Origin: a virus
Virus record (IMG/VR): IMGVR_UViG_3300020166_000002
Span: 1-59,833 of that record
Strand: one strand, 5' to 3'
DNA length: 59,833 nt
Under the pieces are notes generated by a model. That model ran no database searches and was not told the origin of the DNA. It saw nothing but the letters and a program-made list of their open reading frames with translations. A program made the translations under genes and the position numbers. Shown here piece by piece: positions 29,775 to 37,801 of the stretch (positions within the stretch are counted from its first letter, which is position 1; every line of letters starts with the position of its first letter).

Positions 29775-31865
29775 ATGGCTATTAAATTTTTAGACAGTAT
29801 TGACATTACGGGTGGAGAAATCCAAAACGTATTAGTTCAAAACTTAGCGACTGACCCAACGGGGCTTGGGGCAGGGCAAATCTACTACAACACATCCTCG
29901 AATGCGTTGAAGTACTTCAATGGTTCTGCTTGGACAACCTTGGCAGCATCAGGTGTTGGTATTTCTTCTGTTTCAGGAGGACCCGGTATCACTGTTAACA
30001 CAGTAGGTCAAGCGGCAACTGTTTCTCCTGATTACTTAGGTTCTGACAACATTATCCTTAGTTCTGCAGCCTATGGCGCAGGAGACATCTCAGGTTCAGA
30101 CATTATTATGTTTAGCGATGCTACTGATAGTAATGTTAAGAAGGCTTCTATCAGCCAATTACCGTTCACAAACAATGTTGGTACGGTAACAAGTGTTGGT
30201 ACTGCTAACTCAACTTTCATTTCAGGTTCAGGAACTGTTACAAGTTCAGGAAACTTAACTTATAGTTTGAGTGCTACAGGAACTGCAAGTTCTTCTACTT
30301 ACTTACGTGGTGATAATACTTGGGCTACTGTTCCTGCAGGATACAATGGATTCACACTTCAAGGTGATTCAGGAACTGCTGATACTATCGCAAGTGGAGA
30401 CACTGTCGACATTGCAGGTGGGGTAGGTCTTAGCAGTGCTATCGCAACTGTTGGAACGGTTTCTACTCTTACTGTAAACTTGGACAACACTGCGGTTACT
30501 GCAGGTGCTTACACCTCAGCGAACATTACAGTTGATGCTCAAGGACGTATTACTTCTGCTGCCAACGGTGCTTCAGGAACTATGTCTTCATTTACAGTTG
30601 CTTCTGATTCAGGAACTTCTCAAAGCATCACTAACGGAAATACTCTTACCATTTCAGGTGGAACGGGGCTATCAGGTGTTGCAAGTGCTACAGATACCAT
30701 TACTATCAATCACGATAATAACGGTACTGCAGGTACATACGCTTATCCTTCATCTATTACTACTAATGCTCAAGGTCACGTTACTGCAGTAGTTGCAGGT
30801 TCTGCTCCGGGCACAATGAGTTCTTGGACTCTTGCAGGTGATAGCGGTACTTCTCAAACTATTGCAGATGGCAACACTGTTGACATTGCGGGTGGCGAAG
30901 GTATTGTTACTGCAGCAAGCGCAACTGATACGTTGACAGTAACTCTTGACCTTACTGAGTTACCTGTAAGAACTGTGCCTATTGATTCTGCAGCCGACTA
31001 TATTGTTGGATTGTTTGACAAGGGTGCTGACCAAAATAAAACGTTTGTAAGAGACTTTACTCTTAGTATGTGGAGTGCTCCAACGGCAGACCTTAGTATT
31101 GGCTCAAACAAACTTATCAATGTTAATGACCCAACTTTGGCTCAAGATGCTGCAACTAAGAACTATGTGGACACTACATTCGCAGGTTCAGGTGCTCTTA
31201 TCTTCCAAGGAGGATATGACGCAACAACTGCTGCTCCATCTGTTGGTGTAAAACAAGGTTGGACATACGCAGTAACTGCTGCAGGTACAGGTCTTCCTGC
31301 AGGATATTGGAGTCCTGCATTGGAAGTTGGTGATTTGATTATCGCTAATGTAGATGCTCCTTCAACTGCTGCAGATTGGACTGAGGTTAACAAGAACATT
31401 GACGTTGCTACTGCAACCGTTCAAGGTATTGCGAACTTCCCAACTACAGGAGGTCTTAGTGTTTCTTCAGGTGCGGTTAGCCTTGCTAACGTAGGTACTG
31501 CGGTAACTAACTTAGGTAGCGCAAGCGAGTCTTTGAAGATTACGACTGATGCAAAAGGTAGAGTGTCTGCTGCTTCTAAACAAGCAATTGCAATCACCTC
31601 ATCTCAGGTTACTAACTTTGCGACTTCTGTTTCAAGTATTGTTGCGGGCACTAAGTTTGTTGACAGTATTGGTGATGGAGTATCCGTTTCTTATCCTGTT
31701 AGCCACAACTTGAATAACATTAATGTTATGGTTCAGTGTTTCAATAACACGACAGGTGAAACTATTTATGCAACGGTAGTTCGTGTAGACCCCAACACTG
31801 TTCAGGTGGACTTTAGAACTCCTCCTGCAGTGAATGATATCAGTGTAATGGTTCTATCAATGTAA
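29775..31865 (+). CDS. Repetitive tail-fibre protein, 696 aa
   Basis: Beta-strand repeats of about 60-70 residues with recurring D-S-G-T-S-Q-T-I, G-N-T-V-D-I-A-G-G and A-T-D-T-L-T-V, rich in Ser, Thr, Gly and Ala. The C-terminus has V-S-H-N-L-N-N-I-N-V-M-V-Q, a common fibre end domain. Such proteins form trimeric fibres that contact host surface receptors. It ends before a terminator hairpin that uses the palindrome. Confidence 0.75.
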   Translation: MAIKFLDSIDITGGEIQNVLVQNLATDPTGLGAGQIYYNTSSNALKYFNGSAWTTLAASGVGISSVSGGPGITVNTVGQAATVSPDYLGSDNIILSSAAYGAGDISGSDIIMFSDATDSNVKKASISQLPFTNNVGTVTSVGTANSTFISGSGTVTSSGNLTYSLSATGTASSSTYLRGDNTWATVPAGYNGFTLQGDSGTADTIASGDTVDIAGGVGLSSAIATVGTVSTLTVNLDNTAVTAGAYTSANITVDAQGRITSAANGASGTMSSFTVASDSGTSQSITNGNTLTISGGTGLSGVASATDTITINHDNNGTAGTYAYPSSITTNAQGHVTAVVAGSAPGTMSSWTLAGDSGTSQTIADGNTVDIAGGEGIVTAASATDTLTVTLDLTELPVRTVPIDSAADYIVGLFDKGADQNKTFVRDFTLSMWSAPTADLSIGSNKLINVNDPTLAQDAATKNYVDTTFAGSGALIFQGGYDATTAAPSVGVKQGWTYAVTAAGTGLPAGYWSPALEVGDLIIANVDAPSTAADWTEVNKNIDVATATVQGIANFPTTGGLSVSSGAVSLANVGTAVTNLGSASESLKITTDAKGRVSAASKQAIAITSSQVTNFATSVSSIVAGTKFVDSIGDGVSVSYPVSHNLNNINVMVQCFNNTTGETIYATVVRVDPNTVQVDFRTPPAVNDISVMVLSM

Positions 31866-31882
31866 TAATTAAACTATAAATA

Positions 31883-31910
31883 GGGGGAGTGTCTTCAAAG
31901 ACACTCTCCC
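31883..31910 (+). terminator. Terminator hairpin containing the 16-bp palindrome (31889-31904)
   Basis: The exact palindrome is extended by GGGGGA on the left and TCTCCC on the right to a 12-bp stem with a TCAA loop. It lies 18 bases after the fibre stop codon. The T-run afterwards is weak. Confidence 0.75.
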
Positions 31911-31949
31911 ATATTTATAAAAAGAAACTTAATTTAAAAAAAATCATAG

Positions 31950-34900
31950 ATGTCAATAACTATTTTAGACTCAACCACTGTTGACGGAACCTTACTGATT
32001 AGTTCAATATCAAATTCCGCAACTGATACCGACAGATTTGTTGTGTCGGATGGGGGCGTGTTGAAATATCGGACAGGTGCTCAGGTTCGGTCTGATATAG
32101 GTGCGGGCACAGGCAACGGTACTGTAACATCTGTAACCGTTTCTGCAGGAGCAGGTTTATCGGGAGGTGGCACAGTTACTACTTCGGGAACTATCTCACT
32201 TGCTTTAGACTTAGGCGAATTGGGAATTGGTGGCACTTTAGTTGGCACTGATTACATTATTGCCGAAAACGGAGGAGTAGACAACAAACAGTTGGTGTCT
32301 TCAATCCCTCTTAGTATTTTTAATAACAACTCAGGATGGACCTCAAATACGGGGACCGTCACTTCTGTTGCTACTTCTTTACCTTTAACAGGTGGAACTA
32401 TTACAGGAGCAGGAACAATTGGAATCAATCAAGCAAGCGGGTCACAGGATGGATATCTATCTGCTGAAGATTGGACAACCTTTAATGGAAAAAGTAATAC
32501 AGTTGGAACCGTAACCTCTGTAGGAGGAACAGGTACTGTCAGTGGACTGACTCTGTCAGGCACTGTAACAACTTCGGGCAATCTAACCCTTGGCGGAACA
32601 CTTGCTTTGACAAGCGCAAACGTCACAACTGCTTTAGGATATACTCCCTATAATTCAACTAACCCGTCAGGATACACTACCAATACAGGTACTGTAACTT
32701 CTGTTGCAGTTGCAGCAGGGACAGGTATGTCGGGCGGAGGCACAGTAACTACTTCAGGCACTGTAACATTGACTAACTCCGATAGGGGTTCTTCTCAAAA
32801 CATATTTAAAAATGTAGCGGTATCAGGTCAGAGTTCTATTGTTGCAGATAGCAATAATGACACATTGACATTTGCAGCAGGTAATAACATTACACTAAGC
32901 ACAAATGCGACTACCGATACTCTAACAATAACGGCTAATATTAATCCCGGTGACATTACAGGTGTTACTGCTTCTGCTCCTTTAACAGGTGGCGGAACTT
33001 CAGGCGATATTACTGTTGGAATATCACAATCATCAGATGCCACAGATGGATATCTTTCATCTGCTGATTGGAGAACATTCAATAGCAAAACATCTAATAC
33101 AGGTACTGTTACTTCCGTTGGAGGTACAGGTACTGTTAGCGGTCTTACTTTGTCAGGCACTGTAACAGGCTCAGGCAATCTTACTTTAGGAGGAACCTTA
33201 GCACTAACAAGTGCCAATGTAACGGGGGCTTTAGGGTACACTCCTTATAATGCCACCAACCCTTCGGGATATACCACTAACACAGGTACAGTTACAAGTG
33301 TTGGAATATCACACGCAGGAAATGCATTTACTGCAGGAACTGCAGTTACAACTTCAGGCACACTTGCTATTACTATGGCGGGTACTGCTGCTCAATACAT
33401 TAACGGTCAAGGTAACTTGGTCACTTTCCCCGCTATTCCTCAAGGTGATATCACTGCAGTTGTTGCGGGAACAGGTTTAAGTGGAGGCGGCACAAGCGGT
33501 TCTGTTACTCTAACTAACTCAGCCCCTAACGTAACTACAAACTTGTCTACTACTACTGCGGCAGATTCAGTTACAGTTGTAAGTTCTGATGGTACTGATG
33601 CCCTTATCGCTGCTGCAAGTGATACTGATGCGGGCGTAATGACCTCTGATGACAGGAGAAAGTTAGATGGAATTGCCGATGGAGCAACGAATGTAACTAA
33701 CAACAATCAACTGACTAATGGTGCAGGGTATATTACAGACGGTAATACAGGATGGAATAATACCTATGGATTCATTACTGCGTCTTCTACAGACACTTTA
33801 ACAAACAAGTCAGGGAATATTTCTCAATGGACAAACGATAGCGGCTACACAACAAACGTAGGCGATATTACAGGAGTAACTGCAGGTTCAGGATTAAGCG
33901 GTGGTGGTACAAGTGGTACGGTGACTTTAACAAACAGTGCACCAAACGTAACTACAAACCTTTCCACTACTACTACTGCAACCACGTTGACTGTTGTTAG
34001 TTCTGACGGAACAAATGCTACATTGCCTGCAGCCACAACAACTGTTGCGGGTGTTATGACAGGTGCTGACAAGTCTAAATTAGATGGCATCGCTGCGGGG
34101 GCAACCAACGTAACCAATAACAACCAACTAACTAATGGTGCGGGATATACAACAAACGTAGGTGACATTACAGGTGTTACTGCGGGGACAGGTATTAGTG
34201 GTGGCGGTACTTCGGGAACTGTCACAATAACTAATAGTGACAGAGGTTCTTCACAGAATATCTTTAAGAACGTTGCAGTTTCGGGTCAGACTTCTATTGT
34301 TGCTGACAGTAATAACGACACTCTTACATTTGCTGCGGGAAACAATATAACGCTTACTACAAATGCGACTACAGATACTTTAACAATTACTGCTAACATT
34401 AACCCCGGAGATATTACAGGGGTTACTGCAGGAACAGGTTTGAGTGGTGGTGGTACAAGTGGAACAGTGACTTTAAGTATTGATAGTACTGTTGCTACTT
34501 TAACAGGTACTCAAACATTCACTAACAAATCAGGTAACATATCTCAATGGACAAATGATAGTGGATACACTACTAATGCAGGTACAGTACAAGGTGTATT
34601 TGCCGGGGATGGATTAACAGGAGGTGTGGATTTTGGAACATCAACAGGCACTTTAACCAATAGCGATAAAGGTTCTTCACAGAACATCTTTAAGGATATT
34701 CAAGTAGATGGTGTAAGTGTATTTACCGCAGGAAACAATAATGATAGACTAAACTTTAAAAGTAGTTCATCAATTAGAATTGTGGCTGACCCGGCTACAA
34801 ATGGTATTCAAGTAGATAACCTTGCTCCTGATACAGGAACTCCCGCTATACTTTCAAATGGTTCTACTCCATCTTTGAATAGTGGAATTACTGCAGCAGA

Positions 34901-35393
34901 AATAAGAAGTCTTATTGGAGCAGGTACATCTTCCACAACAGGTACAGTTACTTCAGTTGGAATTGTTGCAGGAACGGGTATGTCGGGAGGTGGGACTATT
35001 ACAAGTTCAGGCTCTGTTACTCTTAACTGTACAATAGATTCTCCATCTGAAGTTGGATTAGGTAACTTATCATCAAATGGTAATTCCTTATCAGGTAATT
35101 TTACTGCAACAGGAAACATTACTGCGTACTCCGATGAAAGACTCAAGACAGACGTAGAGACTATTCCTAACGCTTTAGAGAAGGTTAATTCTCTTAGAGG
35201 CGTAACTTATACAAAAGACGGTGTTCGTGGCTTAGGAGTCATTGCACAGGAAATTGAGAAGGTTATTCCTGAGGTTGTTATGGACGGAGAGGAATTTAAG
35301 TCAGTCGCTTATGGAAACATTGTGGGCGTATTGATTGAGGCGATTAAAGAATTGACTGCTGAGGTTGAGTATTTAAAGAAACAAATAAAATAG
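31950..35393 (+). CDS. Long repetitive tail fibre with C-terminal S74 chaperone domain, 1,147 aa
   Basis: Many repeats with T-G-T-V-T-S-V, G-L-S-G-G-G-T and L-G-Y-T-P-Y-N. The last 85 residues, S-D-E-R-L-K-T-D-V ... G-V-I-A-Q-E-I-E-K-V-I-P-E-V-V, are the peptidase S74 intramolecular chaperone, which helps trimer folding and then cleaves itself off. Two 63-residue units differ at only two residues although most codons differ. This is probably the main receptor-binding fibre. Confidence 0.9.
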   Translation: MSITILDSTTVDGTLLISSISNSATDTDRFVVSDGGVLKYRTGAQVRSDIGAGTGNGTVTSVTVSAGAGLSGGGTVTTSGTISLALDLGELGIGGTLVGTDYIIAENGGVDNKQLVSSIPLSIFNNNSGWTSNTGTVTSVATSLPLTGGTITGAGTIGINQASGSQDGYLSAEDWTTFNGKSNTVGTVTSVGGTGTVSGLTLSGTVTTSGNLTLGGTLALTSANVTTALGYTPYNSTNPSGYTTNTGTVTSVAVAAGTGMSGGGTVTTSGTVTLTNSDRGSSQNIFKNVAVSGQSSIVADSNNDTLTFAAGNNITLSTNATTDTLTITANINPGDITGVTASAPLTGGGTSGDITVGISQSSDATDGYLSSADWRTFNSKTSNTGTVTSVGGTGTVSGLTLSGTVTGSGNLTLGGTLALTSANVTGALGYTPYNATNPSGYTTNTGTVTSVGISHAGNAFTAGTAVTTSGTLAITMAGTAAQYINGQGNLVTFPAIPQGDITAVVAGTGLSGGGTSGSVTLTNSAPNVTTNLSTTTAADSVTVVSSDGTDALIAAASDTDAGVMTSDDRRKLDGIADGATNVTNNNQLTNGAGYITDGNTGWNNTYGFITASSTDTLTNKSGNISQWTNDSGYTTNVGDITGVTAGSGLSGGGTSGTVTLTNSAPNVTTNLSTTTTATTLTVVSSDGTNATLPAATTTVAGVMTGADKSKLDGIAAGATNVTNNNQLTNGAGYTTNVGDITGVTAGTGISGGGTSGTVTITNSDRGSSQNIFKNVAVSGQTSIVADSNNDTLTFAAGNNITLTTNATTDTLTITANINPGDITGVTAGTGLSGGGTSGTVTLSIDSTVATLTGTQTFTNKSGNISQWTNDSGYTTNAGTVQGVFAGDGLTGGVDFGTSTGTLTNSDKGSSQNIFKDIQVDGVSVFTAGNNNDRLNFKSSSSIRIVADPATNGIQVDNLAPDTGTPAILSNGSTPSLNSGITAAEIRSLIGAGTSSTTGTVTSVGIVAGTGMSGGGTITSSGSVTLNCTIDSPSEVGLGNLSSNGNSLSGNFTATGNITAYSDERLKTDVETIPNALEKVNSLRGVTYTKDGVRGLGVIAQEIEKVIPEVVMDGEEFKSVAYGNIVGVLIEAIKELTAEVEYLKKQIK

Positions 35394-35394
35394 T

Positions 35395-35856
35395 ATGGCA
35401 GTACCGAGTTCAGGAGCGATAACTATGTTGGGCATTGCTCAAGAAAGAAAGTATGGCTCGTATGGTTTTGGAACTATAAGTTCTCCAATAACAATGTTTG
35501 ACTTGCTTAACGGTGGGGGTGCTAATGCATTCCCATCTTTAAATACTTGCCCACAACCAAACACTCCTTCATATAGTATGTCAGGATGGTATGGATACAA
35601 TCAATCTGCATCTTGCTCAACGTGTTATGAAATATTCCTTTCATTTGGAGACGAAACGTTTCAGGCTTGCAATGGGGAATTTACCCAATACTTTACCTCA
35701 ACAGAGCCTTTTCAACCACCTTGGATGTCCGGGGCAGAGATATACACTGACCCTGCTTGCCAAATAAAGGCTCAAGATGGATATTATTCAAATGGTAGCG
35801 AGTATGGTTTTTATTTTAGAGGCGAATGGGGAGAGATGGGCTTTTGCGGGTTTTAG
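35395..35856 (+). CDS. Putative fibre-associated protein, 153 aa
   Basis: Starts one base after the S74 fibre gene with A-V-P-S-S-G-A-I-T-M-L-G-I-A, a start pattern common in fibre-associated proteins. It carries a Cys-rich middle (S-A-S-C-S-T-C-Y-E-I) and the motif Y-T-D-P-A-C-Q then D-G-Y-Y-S-N-G. The latter resembles V-Y-T-D-A-G-L-T-T-C then D-G-F-Y-S-D-G in the protein at 52788, suggesting a shared small domain. Confidence 0.6.
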   Translation: MAVPSSGAITMLGIAQERKYGSYGFGTISSPITMFDLLNGGGANAFPSLNTCPQPNTPSYSMSGWYGYNQSASCSTCYEIFLSFGDETFQACNGEFTQYFTSTEPFQPPWMSGAEIYTDPACQIKAQDGYYSNGSEYGFYFRGEWGEMGFCGF

Positions 35857-35889
35857 GCAGTCTTTTTAGTAATGATAAAATTTATTTCA

Positions 35890-35897
35890 TATATTTG
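35890..35897 (+). promoter_or_regulatory. Bacteroidota-type promoter (-7 box TATATTTG)
   Basis: TATATTTG lies 26 bases before the ATG at 35924. Confidence 0.55.
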
Positions 35898-35923
35898 CAT
35901 TTAAACAAATAAAATTTAATATA

Positions 35924-36178
35924 ATGGCACAATTGACAGAAGCAGAAAAGGAGAAAATCACAATGTTGGTTTCTCAATTCAACAACTACAAACTCCAACT
36001 TGGAGACACTTATCTTAATCAACAAAGTCTTTTGAAAAAGATTGATGAGGTTAAGGCTGAGTACGCTTTAGTTGAGCAAGAACTTATGGAGACTTATGGG
36101 TCTGATGCGGTTATTAATGTAGAGACAGGAGAAGTTACAGAAAAGACGGAAGCCCCTGAAATGAAAGTAGAGAAATAA
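35924..36178 (+). CDS. Coiled-coil small protein, 84 aa
   Basis: Mostly one heptad-patterned helix (L-V-S-Q-F-N-N-Y-K-L-Q-L-G-D), with an acidic C-terminus. Proteins of this size and form are common in phage late regions, without defined roles. It directly abuts the next gene. Confidence 0.6.
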   Translation: MAQLTEAEKEKITMLVSQFNNYKLQLGDTYLNQQSLLKKIDEVKAEYALVEQELMETYGSDAVINVETGEVTEKTEAPEMKVEK

Positions 36179-36436
36179 ATGGGACAGATAAGCACATATG
36201 GTAATGCTTCTACGCCTACGATAGATGACAGGGTTATTGGTACAGACATTGAAAATGAAAATGTAACTAAGAACTTTGAAGTCTCTCAAATCCTTTCTTT
36301 ATTAAATGAAGCAGTTATTGTATTGCCCATATATACTGATAATACTTCGGCTTTGGCAGGAGGTCTTGTTGCAGGGAATCTATACAGAACGGCAGGAGTA
36401 GCCGGAAGTTCAAGCGTTGTGTGCGTTGTCTATTAA
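36179..36436 (+). CDS. Short protein sharing the fibre adaptor N-terminus, 85 aa
   Basis: Begins M-G-Q-I-S-T-Y-G-N-A and contains V-I-G-T-D-I-E-N-E-N-V-T-K-N-F, closely matching the N-terminus of the 240-residue protein at 29016. It lacks any receptor-binding part. It may be a stand-alone adaptor or a decayed copy left after fibre exchange. Confidence 0.6.
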   Translation: MGQISTYGNASTPTIDDRVIGTDIENENVTKNFEVSQILSLLNEAVIVLPIYTDNTSALAGGLVAGNLYRTAGVAGSSSVVCVVY

Positions 36437-36448
36437 GACACCACAAAA

Positions 36449-36679
36449 ATGGATATAAGAAAAATATCTATCGGACCTGATTATAAATCAGGAGCGATGC
36501 ATTATATAGTAGGTCAAGAAGTGTTAGGTGGTAACTATGTTATTCACCTAATACGTTTTGATTCCAATATCGAATCAGTAAAGATTTGGATTGAGAAGTT
36601 AAAGGGGAGTGAGGTTTTTCTTTGGAAAGAATTCACATCTACTATGCCTATATCCATTGAGTACAACATTAATTTCTAA
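36449..36679 (+). CDS. Conserved small phage protein, 76 aa
   Basis: Starts M-D-I-R-K-I-S-I-G-P-D-Y-K-S-G and contains A-M-H-Y-I-V-G-Q-E-V, a combination found in small proteins near terminase genes of Bacteroidota phages. Function unknown. Confidence 0.65.
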   Translation: MDIRKISIGPDYKSGAMHYIVGQEVLGGNYVIHLIRFDSNIESVKIWIEKLKGSEVFLWKEFTSTMPISIEYNINF

Positions 36680-36683
36680 CACT

Positions 36684-36866
36684 ATGACCGAGCAAGACTA
36701 CATAGACATTTCATCAGAGATTGAATCTTTAAAAGCATCAAAGGCACTTACTTCTTCGTTTGAAGAGGAGATGGAATTTGCTGACAAGATTCATAACCTT
36801 CAAATGAAACTTGATGGTGTTAAACCACAGGATACGTTTGTTGATTGCATTGGTTGTGGTTCATAA
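36684..36866 (+). CDS. Small helical protein, 60 aa
   Basis: Starts M-T-E-Q-D-Y-I-D-I-S-S-E-I and ends V-D-C-I-G-C-G-S. I chose this ATG because it follows the preceding stop by four bases; a longer frame from 36609 would overlap that gene. The C-x2-C tail might bind a metal. Function unknown. Confidence 0.6.
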   Translation: MTEQDYIDISSEIESLKASKALTSSFEEEMEFADKIHNLQMKLDGVKPQDTFVDCIGCGS

Positions 36867-36874
36867 AAAACCAT

Positions 36875-37438
36875 ATGAAATCCCCATTTGATTTTATCGT
36901 AAGACCATTAGACGGAAAACGCTATAATAATATAAAAAAAATTGGCAGTATTGATTTGATTGTTAGCACTTCTGAAGAAGATGTTAAGGCTTCAAATAGA
37001 TTTGCTGAAGTTGTTGAAACGCCTATTGGATACAACGGTCCAATTAAAATTGGAGACATATTACTTGTTCACCACAATGTGTTCAAGTTTTACAATGATA
37101 TGAAGGGTCGTCAGAGAAGTGGCAGAAGTTACTTTAAAGACGACCTTTTCTTTGTTGATGCCGAACAGTTCTTTATGCACTATGATGGCACACAATGGAA
37201 TGCTTATGATAGGTTTTGTTTTATAAAACCCGTCCCTGTTGTGGAATCATACATATATAAACCTTTTAGTGAAGAGCCACTCATTGGAGAGATGAAATAT
37301 CCTAACGAGTATTTAAAAAGTAAAGGTGTTAAAGAAGGAGATTTAGTTACCTTTCTTCCTGAAACAGAATACGAGTTTAACATTGATGGTGAGAAACTAT
37401 ATAGGATGTATGACCATCACATAAGTATGGTGTTGTGA
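36875..37438 (+). CDS. Conserved phage protein, 187 aa
   Basis: Starts M-K-S-P-F-D-F-I-V-R-P. The block I-K-I-G-D-I-L-L-V-H-H-N-V-F-K-F-Y with G-R-S-Y-F-K-D-D is a recurring beta-barrel-like motif in phages, usually near terminase genes. The G-D-x-x-L-V-H-H-N turn recalls Cpn10 barrels, but that link is weak. An upstream ATG at 36845 lies inside the previous gene. Function unknown. Confidence 0.65.
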   Translation: MKSPFDFIVRPLDGKRYNNIKKIGSIDLIVSTSEEDVKASNRFAEVVETPIGYNGPIKIGDILLVHHNVFKFYNDMKGRQRSGRSYFKDDLFFVDAEQFFMHYDGTQWNAYDRFCFIKPVPVVESYIYKPFSEEPLIGEMKYPNEYLKSKGVKEGDLVTFLPETEYEFNIDGEKLYRMYDHHISMVL

Positions 37439-37587
37439 GCAAAGACAAGTGGATTTTTTTTGAAGACAGTTGGAATGAACATAATGAGATTCCAATTAGA
37501 AAAGAAAAAAGAATAAGAAATGAACTCAAAAGAAACAAAATTAAAAATAATCGAAGCGGGTCACAGGGCGGTGGAGCAACTAATTAA
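37435..37587 (+). CDS. Small basic protein, 50 aa, GTG start
   Basis: Reads (GTG) M-S-K-D-K-W-I-F-F-E-D-S-W-N and continues with I-P-I-R-K-E-K-R-I-R-N. The GTG lies within the end of the previous gene (GTGA), and its last 68 bases overlap the small-terminase candidate. The 'W-x-x-x-N-x-I-P-I-R-K-E-K-R' pattern recurs at this place in related phages, so I regard it as real. Confidence 0.7.
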   Translation: MSKDKWIFFEDSWNEHNEIPIRKEKRIRNELKRNKIKNNRSGSQGGGATN

Positions 37588-37801
37588 GGTTGCTAAGGAA
37601 GACATTATTAAGCACGACCCCGAAGATGAGTTGTCTGCAGACAGGTTAAAGAATGCTGCGGCAACAAAGAAGTTAGCAATATTCGATGCGTTTGAAATCT
37701 TAAACAGGATAGACGCAGAACAAGAAGCAATAGAGTCCTTAGAGAAAGGCGCAAGTAAAACAGATACAAAACAAGGTTTTGCAGAAAGAAGGTCAAGATA
37801 G
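37520..37801 (+). CDS. Terminase small subunit candidate, 93 aa
   Basis: An all-helical protein with A-V-E-Q-L-I-K-V-A-K-E-D-I-I and S-A-D-R-L-K-N-A-A-A-T-K-K-L-A-I-F-D-A-F. It sits directly before and overlaps the large terminase gene by 23 bases, the usual place for TerS. The DNA-binding fold is not obvious, so the assignment rests mainly on position and helical character. Confidence 0.6.
   Translation: MNSKETKLKIIEAGHRAVEQLIKVAKEDIIKHDPEDELSADRLKNAAATKKLAIFDAFEILNRIDAEQEAIESLEKGASKTDTKQGFAERRSR

Noticed and set aside
32429-35146. Long minus-strand open frames opposite the tail-fibre gene (for example 32828-33241, 33845-34225)
   Set aside because: They are Pro/Val-rich mirror images of Thr/Gly/Ser repeat codons, lack leaders and promoters, and lie fully inside a strongly supported S74 fibre gene.
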